Positions 6,366 through 11,705 of a stretch of DNA of 11,705 bases are shown here, piece by piece. This DNA is from an uncultured Fibrobacter sp. (GTDB taxonomy: Bacteria > Fibrobacterota > Fibrobacteria > Fibrobacterales > Fibrobacteraceae): contig CAKUTF010000059.1 in the NCBI GenBank assembly GCA_934691725.1, forward strand, positions 1 through 11,705, in the 5' to 3' direction. Every line of letters begins with the position of its first letter. The stretch's first letter is position 1. A program made the position numbers and the translations under genes. Under the pieces are notes generated by a model. The model did not search any database. It had not been told where the DNA came from and was given only the letters and a program-made list of their open reading frames with translations.

Positions 6366-7036
6366 GATTTGGCTTTCCGAAATTTCACGACGGCGCACAG
6401 ACAAAATCCCACGGCGAGCAGACACGAAAAAAGATACGGAACAAAAGCAAAGGGATCCCGTTTTATCCAGAATCGCACCGCTTTTATCTTCGGCGAAAAT
6501 TCAAGCGTTTCCCCGAAATAGACGGAAAATCCACCGACATTCTGCGGTTCGTTCCAGGCGAGGCGAAGCGGTTTTCGGGAATCATCTCTTTCGATCAGGC
6601 ATTCGGCGGAATCCGCTTTTAAAAGGCGAAACGAAGTTCCGCTCGCGGAATCCAACACGACTTCAGCACTTTCAATTCCAAAAGTTTCAAACGATTTTCG
6701 GAAAGACGCTCCGGCAAAACTCCCGAGAATCAAGACCAAAAAGGAAAAATGTACAAGCAGGATGCCAAGCTTTTCCCGCTTGTGCGGAATTCTAAAGACA
6801 ATGGCGAGCAATAAATGAAAAAAGAGAAACACACCGACAGTTTTCATCGCAGGAAACGGAAAAATCCCGGCGACAAGCAGAAACCAGCTTTCAAAAAAGC
6901 GCTCCGTTCCCAATTCCAGCCCGGCGCGCGCTTCAAAAAGCGTTCCCCAGAACACAAGGATGAATAAAACGCACAAAACGGCGACGCAGACACGAAGCGA
7001 ACCCAGGAAACGCAAGAAACCGAGCAAAGTTTTCAC
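6362..7036 (-). CDS. resB: Compact ResB/CcsB-like cytochrome c biogenesis protein
   Basis: ResB (CcsB, Ccs1) is the partner of CcsA in System II cytochrome c maturation and binds heme and apocytochrome at the membrane. The product has 224 residues with four membrane segments: about 14-34, 65-82, 90-109 and 196-216. Between the third and fourth lies a short periplasmic region. The FLGSLRVCVAVL start, the WGTLFEARAGLELGTERFFESW loop and the HFSFLVLILGSF segment are family-like; H96 is the likely heme-binding histidine of that segment and H74 another candidate. It is far shorter than classical ResB (over 400 residues) because the periplasmic domain is reduced. It starts with GTG at 7036 after an AT-rich leader, with an in-frame stop four codons upstream, and overlaps ccsA by 4 bp. 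It is the first gene of the minus-strand set. Confidence 0.85.
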   Translation of the reverse strand: MKTLLGFLRFLGSLRVCVAVLCVLFILVFWGTLFEARAGLELGTERFFESWFLLVAGIFPFPAMKTVGVFLFFHLLLAIVFRIPHKREKLGILLVHFSFLVLILGSFAGASFRKSFETFGIESAEVVLDSASGTSFRLLKADSAECLIERDDSRKPLRLAWNEPQNVGGFSVYFGETLEFSPKIKAVRFWIKRDPFAFVPYLFSCLLAVGFCLCAVVKFRKAKS

Positions 7037-7115
7037 GGAATAAATTTAAAAATTATCGTTCCTTTTTTAAAATTAAAGGTAATTTTTAACAAAGACTCCA
7101 AACGGTAGGTTTTAC
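7037..7115. promoter_or_regulatory. Divergent promoter region between resB-like gene and glgB
   Basis: This 79-bp AT-rich gap must hold the start signals for both directions. For the minus strand a candidate -35 is TTGTTA (7092-7087) and a -10 is TAAAAA (7069-7064), 17 nt apart, each 4 of 6 to the sigma-70 consensus. For the plus strand I see no convincing -35/-10 pair. An imperfect AT-rich palindrome spans 7067-7089 (arms TTAAAATTA and TAATTTTTAA) across the centre and could be an operator or simply AT-rich promoter DNA. An AGG at 7107-7109 sits 6 nt before the glgB ATG as its ribosome-binding site. Confidence 0.45.
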
Positions 7116-9413
7116 ATGGATTTTCAAGATATGACTACTTTGACCCAAGACCAGATGCGCTCCATCTGGGATTTCAACTGCAACGACCCTTTTTCCTTTT
7201 TGGGGATTCACAGCGTCGAAACGGACAGAGGTTTCAAGACAGCCATTCGCGTCTATCTGCCGGGAGCAGCCTTCATCAGCGGAGAATCCATCCCGGAAGA
7301 AACCGAAGAAGCAAAAGCCAAGAAAACGTCCCGGGCAAAGTCGAGAAAATCCAAAAAGGCTTCGTCTGAAAACGCTTCGTTCGTTTTTGATTTCGTCAAG
7401 ATTGGCGATTCGGGATTCTTCGAAGCCGTTCTCGACATGGAGTTTCAACCGTTTTTCTACAAGCTGCACGTCACGCTGGAAAACGGCGTCAAGTACACGG
7501 TCATCGATCCCTATGCGTTCCTCCCGGTACTTTCCGACTTCGACTGCCATCTGATAAAGAACGGTACGCACTACGACCTGTACAAAAAGCTCGGAGCGAA
7601 CATCATCTCGCACCAGGGATTTCCGGGAGTGCAATTCGCCGTATGGGCGCCAAACGCAAAGAGCGTTGCTGTCGTCGGGAACTTCAACAGCTGGGACGGA
7701 AGGCGGCATCCGATGCGGATGATAGGCTCTTCGGGAATCTGGGAAATTTTCATCCCGGAACTCGGCGAGAACGAACTGTATCGCTTTGAAATCCACACGC
7801 AGGACGGTCGCCTGCTCACCAAGTCGGACCCGCTCGCAAAGCTCAGCGAAATGCGCCCGGCGACGGCAAGCGTCACGACCCACCTCGAAGGCTACACGTG
7901 GAACGACAAGCTCTACATGGACACGCATTACGCGACACGCGTCTTCGGAAGCCCGATGAACATCTACGAAGTCCACGCCGGTTCCTGGGAACGCGACCCG
8001 GCAAATCCCGACAGATTCCTTTCGTGGAACGAACTTTCGGACAAGCTCATCCCCTACCTCAAGGATATGGGATACACCCACGTAGAGTTTTTGCCGATCA
8101 TGGAACATCCGCTCGACGAATCGTGGGGCTACCAGGTGACCGGCTACTATTCGCCGACAAGCCGCTTCGGCTCCCCCGACGAGTTTCGACGTTTCGTCGA
8201 TCTTTGCCACCAGAACGAAATCGGGGTCATCCTCGACTGGGTTCCCGCACACTTTCCGAAAGACTCCTATGCGCTCGGTCGCTTCGACGGGACGGCCTGC
8301 TATGAACATGCGGACCCGCGCCAAGGCGAGCATCCCGACTGGGGAACATACATTTTCAACCTGGGCAGAAAGGAAGTTTCGAACTTCCTCATCGCAAACG
8401 CCATGTATTGGCTCCGCGAATTCCACTGCGACGGTCTCCGCGTCGATGCCGTGGCAAGCATGCTCTACCTCGACTATGGCAAGAAAGACGGGGAATGGGT
8501 CCCGAACAAGGACGGCGGAAATATCAATTACGATACGCTCGAATTCCTGAAGCACCTGAACAGCATCATGGGAAGGCTCGCCCCGCACGCGATTCTCATC
8601 GCCGAGGAATCGACAAGCTTCCCCTGCATTACGCGGCCTCCCGAACGCGGCGGTCTGGGCTTCCACTACAAATGGAACATGGGCTGGATGAACGACTTCC
8701 TCGCCTACATGAAGCACGAGCCGATTCACCGCAAATACCACCACAACCTGCTCACTTTCAGCATGGTTTACGCCTATTCCGAAAACTTCATCCTGGTGCT
8801 TTCCCACGACGAAGTGGTCCACGGCAAAGGCTCGATGCTCGGCAAGATGCCCGGGGACAACTGGCAAAAATTCGCCAACCTGCGCCTCGCCTACGCTTAC
8901 CAGTTCGCCCATCCCGGCAAGAAACTCAACTTCATGGGCAACGATTTTGGGCAATACCGAGAATGGAACGAAAAACAGTCGCTCGACTGGCACCTGCTCA
9001 CCTGGGAAACCCACGGCAAGCTGCACGAAATGTTCAAGGCTCTCTCGCATGTTTACAGGAACGAAAGCCCGTTCTGGGAAGTCGATCACGCGCCCGAGGG
9101 GTTTGAATGGATTTCCTGCGACGATGCGGATTCCTCGATTGTTTCGTTTGTACGAAAAGACGCCCACGGAGCGACCATTCTCTGCGCTTTCAACTTTACC
9201 CCGGTCCCTCGGACACCGTATCGGATAGGGCTTTCCGCCCGCGGACGCTGGAAGGAAATTTTCAATTCGGATTCCGAAATGTGGGGAGGCGGAAATATCG
9301 GGAACGCCGGAGAAATCCGTTCCGAGGACACGCCATGGCAGAATCGCCCATGGAGCGCGAACATCCAGCTTCCACCGCTTGCCGCGGTATTTTTCAAATA
9401 CATCGGAGAATAG
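7116..9413 (+). CDS. glgB: 1,4-alpha-glucan (glycogen) branching enzyme
   Basis: GlgB cuts alpha-1,4 chains and rejoins them as alpha-1,6 branches in glycogen. The 765-residue protein has an N-terminal module (about 20-150), a CBM48-type module (about 165-270, QFAVWAPNAKSVAVVGNFNSWDG), a GH13 barrel (about 285-640) and a C-terminal beta domain. Catalytic residues are intact with family spacing: nucleophile D444 in GLRVDAV, acid/base E497 in IAEEST and D565 in LSHDEVVHGK. GVILDWVPAHF is GH13 region I. The C-terminal half has the typical GNDFGQ..EWNE motif. It is slightly longer than E. coli GlgB (728), partly because of a Lys/Ser/Ala-rich insert at about 61-87. An AGG 6 nt upstream supports the start. 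It is transcribed alone between a divergent promoter and a terminator; no other glg gene is in view. Glycogen storage is well known in Fibrobacter. Confidence 0.97.
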   Translation: MDFQDMTTLTQDQMRSIWDFNCNDPFSFLGIHSVETDRGFKTAIRVYLPGAAFISGESIPEETEEAKAKKTSRAKSRKSKKASSENASFVFDFVKIGDSGFFEAVLDMEFQPFFYKLHVTLENGVKYTVIDPYAFLPVLSDFDCHLIKNGTHYDLYKKLGANIISHQGFPGVQFAVWAPNAKSVAVVGNFNSWDGRRHPMRMIGSSGIWEIFIPELGENELYRFEIHTQDGRLLTKSDPLAKLSEMRPATASVTTHLEGYTWNDKLYMDTHYATRVFGSPMNIYEVHAGSWERDPANPDRFLSWNELSDKLIPYLKDMGYTHVEFLPIMEHPLDESWGYQVTGYYSPTSRFGSPDEFRRFVDLCHQNEIGVILDWVPAHFPKDSYALGRFDGTACYEHADPRQGEHPDWGTYIFNLGRKEVSNFLIANAMYWLREFHCDGLRVDAVASMLYLDYGKKDGEWVPNKDGGNINYDTLEFLKHLNSIMGRLAPHAILIAEESTSFPCITRPPERGGLGFHYKWNMGWMNDFLAYMKHEPIHRKYHHNLLTFSMVYAYSENFILVLSHDEVVHGKGSMLGKMPGDNWQKFANLRLAYAYQFAHPGKKLNFMGNDFGQYREWNEKQSLDWHLLTWETHGKLHEMFKALSHVYRNESPFWEVDHAPEGFEWISCDDADSSIVSFVRKDAHGATILCAFNFTPVPRTPYRIGLSARGRWKEIFNSDSEMWGGGNIGNAGEIRSEDTPWQNRPWSANIQLPPLAAVFFKYIGE

Positions 9414-9442
9414 CCGGAAAGTATTCCACCTCGCAAAAATTC

Positions 9443-9471
9443 AAAAGGGCGGCTCGTCGAGCCGCCTTTTT
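9443..9471. terminator. Bidirectional rho-independent terminator
   Basis: An 8-bp GC-rich perfect stem (GGCGGCTC at 9448-9455 with GAGCCGCC at 9459-9466, loop GTC) is flanked by AAAAG on the left and CTTTTT on the right, extending the pairing to 9443-9471. The T run follows the stem on both strands. It lies 30 bp after the glgB stop and 18 bp beyond the stop of the convergent lipoprotein gene, so it can serve both. Confidence 0.93.
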
Positions 9472-9488
9472 CATTTGATGCGTACAAA

Positions 9489-10643
9489 TTATCGAAGCAA
9501 CAGGTCGCGGAACAAATCCTGCGCGGAAATTCCGTGGAAGACAATCTGGTCTAGCCACAAGTCCGTATCTTCGGTAGAAAGAAAGGTAACGGTACGCATC
9601 CGGGACTTGATTTTTTCCCAGTCCTCGTTTCCTTTGGGCGGAACCGAAACGCGCGTCCAGTCCATCGCCGAAGGAATGTCAAATTCAAAATCCCAGCGTC
9701 CGATATTTCCGTCTTCATCGAATCCGGTGAACTGCATCACGATATGCCCCGAACCGCGGATATAGAACGTCACGCTGTCGGTTTTCGACATGTCGTAGGA
9801 CGTAGTCGAATCCTGCCATTGGGAAACGCCGATGTCAAAGCCGCAAAGCGCAAACGCTCCCGCGGAAGAATCCACGGTAAAGGAAAAATGTGCACTCCGG
9901 GATTCCAGGAAACTTTCGGACGAACGTACGTAAGCCTTTGCCGGAAGCGAAGGATCTACGCGACTTAGGGAATCCGCCGATGTAAACCACCAGCTAGCCC
10001 CGGTCAACGCATGGAAGCGGTTCGTACCAGACTCAACTTCAAAGTCATCGACAAGGACGCTGTCGAAAGACGGCTCGGAAAAGAAAACATTTACCGAAGA
10101 ATCGGAAGAGGCGTTCGAAGCGCCCCAATAGACATATTCCCCGTCCGACTTGGCAAGGACGGCATATTCTCCCGCCGGAATCTCACGGAAAGCGAATTCG
10201 CCCGAAACGGAAACATCGGCGACATATGATGTCCCATAGAGGTAAAGCCTTTGAGGAAGCTCCCCCGCTCCAAGAGAAAGCGTTCCGAGCAATTCCTTTG
10301 GACTCTGGAGCGTGCCGACAAGAATCGAGTCATCGGCCTGGATATTTTCCCGGGCGACCCCGGAGCGTTCCTCGATTTCGACAAAGCCGTTTTGGGAAGG
10401 ACGCTTCAAGCGGGCAATCCCCGACACGTCCGAATAGGCGCTATCCTCGACAGAGGCGGTGCCTGTCACGAGGCGCACCCGGGCATTCTCGGCGGGCGTT
10501 CCCGAAGCCGTTAAAACCCGGACGGCAAGCGTATTCTGCGTTTCGTCCCAGATGCCTCCGTTTGCCCGAGCATCATCCGAACAGGAAACGAAAAGCCACG
10601 CAACAAGAAGCGCACCGAAAAATTTCCAGACAGTCGCATTCAT
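9489..10643 (-). CDS. Lipoprotein with carboxypeptidase-regulatory-like repeats and CBM-like domain
   Basis: A surface or periplasmic lipoprotein of 384 residues. The N-terminus has a hydrophobic segment ending in WLFVSC, with Cys21 as the likely lipidated residue; Phe at -3 is less usual. A beta-sandwich segment at about 38-90 (VRVLTASGTPAENARVRLV...SDVSGIARL) resembles carboxypeptidase-regulatory-like domains, and a second similar segment at about 118-164 ends in the typical IPAGEYAVLA. From residue 198 (VDDFEVESGTNRF...GASWWF) to about 370 (DLWLDQIVF) the pattern resembles galactose-binding-fold modules such as CBM11/CIA30. No enzymatic motif is seen. It is coupled to the TIGR02147 gene: the stop TGA and this ATG overlap as TGATG. 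A TTG at 10646 is an alternative start with better spacing (7 nt) to the AGAGG upstream; I kept the ATG. Carbohydrate binding or sensing at the cell surface is inferred. Confidence 0.85.
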   Translation of the reverse strand: MNATVWKFFGALLVAWLFVSCSDDARANGGIWDETQNTLAVRVLTASGTPAENARVRLVTGTASVEDSAYSDVSGIARLKRPSQNGFVEIEERSGVARENIQADDSILVGTLQSPKELLGTLSLGAGELPQRLYLYGTSYVADVSVSGEFAFREIPAGEYAVLAKSDGEYVYWGASNASSDSSVNVFFSEPSFDSVLVDDFEVESGTNRFHALTGASWWFTSADSLSRVDPSLPAKAYVRSSESFLESRSAHFSFTVDSSAGAFALCGFDIGVSQWQDSTTSYDMSKTDSVTFYIRGSGHIVMQFTGFDEDGNIGRWDFEFDIPSAMDWTRVSVPPKGNEDWEKIKSRMRTVTFLSTEDTDLWLDQIVFHGISAQDLFRDLLLR

Positions 10644-11476
10644 CAAGGCGAAACCTCTTTGGAATAGGCAACGGGGAAAAATGCGGCGGCCAGGCGCACC
10701 ACGCGATCCGGCGAATCGACCTTTTCGACGCGTGCACGGATTTCTTCCCGAGCCGTATTCAAGATAGCAAGACAGTCCCGAAAAGCGGAAGCGTCCAAGG
10801 CCATATTCATCACATTGATGTCCCTCTCGGACTTTTCATGGATATCGAGACTCTGCATCGCAAGTTTCATCGATTCCGCCTGGTAAGCCCGTACAAGCTT
10901 CGACCGGTAAACGCTTCCCGTCGTGAGCGAAAGCCCGGAAAGTTTCCAAAAGCCCGAAGCGTCCCGCTCGAGAAGCCCCAGGCGATCTAAAAGTTTCACC
11001 GATTCCCTAGCCTCTTCGGCGGAAATCGGCGGAGAGACCATCGCTCCGAGCGTAGCGTAGTCGTCCTTGATGCGGACAAATCCTAAAAGCGTGCGAATGA
11101 CGCTGTGGTACCACTTGGCATAGAGTTCGTATTGATCGTCCTTAAGCTCTCGACTTTTCGTCCCTTTCAAGGCGAGCACTTCCGCAAAAAGCTTCCGAGT
11201 GTCGGATTCGCGACGCGCACGGCCGAGTTCCACCAGCTTTTCAAAATAGGCTGCTTCCTTTTCGTCGAGCTTGAGATATTCGATAAAACGAGGAAGCGCG
11301 CGCCTGGAAACGTGAAGATTCTTTTGAAGGATGCGGAAAACCTGGCTCTGGTCTAAGCCTACACCATCGCCAAAAAGTTTGTAGGAATACCACGGGGCGA
11401 GAGCCTTCCGCTGTTCGAAGAACGCGGCGAGATATTCGCGGTAGTCCAGAAAATTGAGAGGCGAAAGCTTATCCAT
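10643..11476 (-). CDS. TIGR02147 / DUF4423 family protein, regulator-like
   Basis: The 277-residue product matches my memory of the TIGR02147 family, a large paralogous set best known from Fibrobacter. Family features are NFLDYREYLAAFFEQRK at 8-24, an HTH-like stretch at about 30-56 (YSYKLFGDGVGLDQSQVFRILQKNLHVSRRAL), then LDEKEAAYFEKLVELGRAR at 70-88. A C-terminal DUF4423-type helical and winged region includes TTGSVYRSKLVRAYQAESMKLA and the final REEIRARVEKV helix. It has no signal peptide or membrane segment, so it should be cytoplasmic. DNA binding is suggested by the N-terminal half but not proven. It is the first gene of a two-gene unit with the lipoprotein. The ATG at 11476 lacks a clear Shine-Dalgarno; promoter-like boxes lie just upstream. 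The family's target genes and signals are not known to me. Confidence 0.85.
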   Translation of the reverse strand: MDKLSPLNFLDYREYLAAFFEQRKALAPWYSYKLFGDGVGLDQSQVFRILQKNLHVSRRALPRFIEYLKLDEKEAAYFEKLVELGRARRESDTRKLFAEVLALKGTKSRELKDDQYELYAKWYHSVIRTLLGFVRIKDDYATLGAMVSPPISAEEARESVKLLDRLGLLERDASGFWKLSGLSLTTGSVYRSKLVRAYQAESMKLAMQSLDIHEKSERDINVMNMALDASAFRDCLAILNTAREEIRARVEKVDSPDRVVRLAAAFFPVAYSKEVSP

Positions 11477-11494
11477 AGCAAACCATTCGCTTCT

Positions 11495-11522
11495 AATCTA
11501 TACAAAATTTCTATCCCGACAA
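11495..11522 (-). promoter_or_regulatory. Candidate promoter of the TIGR02147-lipoprotein pair
   Basis: Reading the minus strand, TTGTCG (11522-11517) and TAGATT (11500-11495) are separated by 16 nt, each 4 of 6 to the sigma-70 boxes. The -10 lies 18 nt before the ATG, predicting a very short leader. An overlapping TATAGA at 11502-11497 is an alternative -10 with 14-nt spacing. Confidence 0.4.
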
Positions 11523-11542
11523 GAAAAATCCACGAAGATGTT

Positions 11543-11560
11543 TTGCAAAGATTTTTGCAA
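11543..11560. promoter_or_regulatory. Inverted repeat upstream of the TIGR02147 gene, possible operator
   Basis: TTGCAAA and TTTGCAA form a perfect 7-bp dyad separated by GATT. It lies 66-84 bp before the start codon and about 20 bp upstream of the candidate -35 box, a position suited to an activator or autoregulator. It is AT-rich without a T run beyond it, so it is unlikely to be a terminator. Confidence 0.4.
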
Positions 11561-11569
11561 GGAAACGGA

Positions 11570-11587
11570 TAGACTGCGGACGTCTAA
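11570..11587 (-). repeat. Dispersed motif, type A (right, inverted copy)
   Basis: On the minus strand this reads TTAGACGTCCGCAGTCTA, identical to 110-127 except for one base. It borders a three-heptad block on one side and the upstream region of the TIGR02147 gene on the other. Confidence 0.85.
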
Positions 11588-11608
11588 TTCAGTGGCTAGT
11601 GGTCAGTG
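11588..11608 (-). repeat. Heptad block between type B and type A motifs
   Basis: On the minus strand the 21 bp divide exactly into CACTGAC, CACTAGC and CACTGAA. The period of 7 bp matches the arrays on the left edge, while the heptad sequence is different. Confidence 0.75.
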
Positions 11609-11629
11609 ATCAGAACCGTGGACATCTAA
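11609..11629 (-). repeat. Dispersed motif, type B (right, inverted copy)
   Basis: On the minus strand the core reads TTAGATGTCCACGGTTCT and aligns with the left type B motif at 159-176 with three mismatches over 17 positions. It starts about 10 bp after the stop codon of the partial gene at the right edge. Confidence 0.7.
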
Positions 11630-11639
11630 GAGCTTGTTT

Positions 11640-11705
11640 TCATAATCGTCTGAGCATCGTAGCCGCGCAGGAAACGTTGACCAAGGCCTCTTCGGAGCGG
11701 GTCGA
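11640..11705 (-). CDS. C-terminal end of a gene, possibly an IS transposase (partial)
   Basis: The minus strand is open from the window edge to a TGA at 11642-11640, giving the last 21 residues of a protein, ending EEALVNVSCAATMLRRL. A hydrophobic Ala/Cys helix followed by Leu-Arg-Arg-Leu at the extreme C-terminus is reminiscent of IS5/IS4-type transposases, whose last helix after the catalytic Glu often ends this way. The segment is short and no catalytic residue is in view, so the call is tentative. No terminal inverted repeat can be identified because the element would continue outside the window. Confidence 0.35.
   Translation of the reverse strand, partial: STRSEEALVNVSCAATMLRRL

Noticed and set aside
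7086..9167. A 693-codon open frame on the minus strand opposite glgB
   Set aside because: It lies wholly antisense to an intact, strongly conserved enzyme, shows no recognisable domain, and is explained by codon bias that avoids stop complements on the opposite strand.
110..11629. The whole window as one composite mobile element bounded by inverted repeats
   Set aside because: The inverted modules lie 11 kb apart around housekeeping genes, have internal order reversed relative to simple terminal repeats, and no integrase or complete transposase is inside.

Overview
The window looks like a chromosomal stretch from a Fibrobacter-type bacterium. The strongest pointer is the gene at 10643-11476, which matches my memory of the TIGR02147/DUF4423 paralogous family, known mainly from Fibrobacter. 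It is translationally coupled to a lipoprotein of the modular kind Fibrobacter carries in many versions. A stand-alone glycogen branching enzyme and a compact System II cytochrome c maturation pair fit that placement. The species cannot be named from sequence alone.

Layout. Positions 1-234 are non-coding and repeat-rich: a 7-bp tandem array (13 perfect TACTCAT copies plus 2 variants), then a module of ~19-bp motifs alternating with other heptad arrays. Positions 235-7036 hold seven tightly packed minus-strand genes, read right to left: resB-like, ccsA, thiD, dgt, a HAD nucleotidase, a znuB-like metal permease and an unknown exported protein. Three junctions in this set are 4-bp stop/start overlaps (GTGA, ATGA, ATGA) and the others are gaps of 17-32 bp, so it is probably one transcription unit with mixed functions: heme delivery for c-type cytochromes, thiamine salvage and synthesis, (deoxy)nucleotide turnover and metal uptake. 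A 79-bp AT-rich divergent promoter region (7037-7115) separates it from glgB on the plus strand (7116-9413). A strong A/T-flanked hairpin at 9443-9471 can stop both glgB and the convergent gene pair on the other side. That pair (9489-11476, minus) is the TIGR02147 regulator-like protein followed by a lipoprotein with carboxypeptidase-regulatory-like repeats and a carbohydrate-binding-like C-terminal domain. The right edge (11570-11629) carries a second copy of the motif/heptad module in inverted orientation, next to the last 21 codons of a minus-strand gene that resembles a transposase C-terminus.

The least explained parts are the modular heptad/motif repeat at both ends and the TIGR02147-lipoprotein pair. 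Most other genes are recognisable housekeeping or accessory metabolic genes. Two starts were moved from the longest open frames: ccsA to a GTG at 6365 and znuB to an ATG at 2159.
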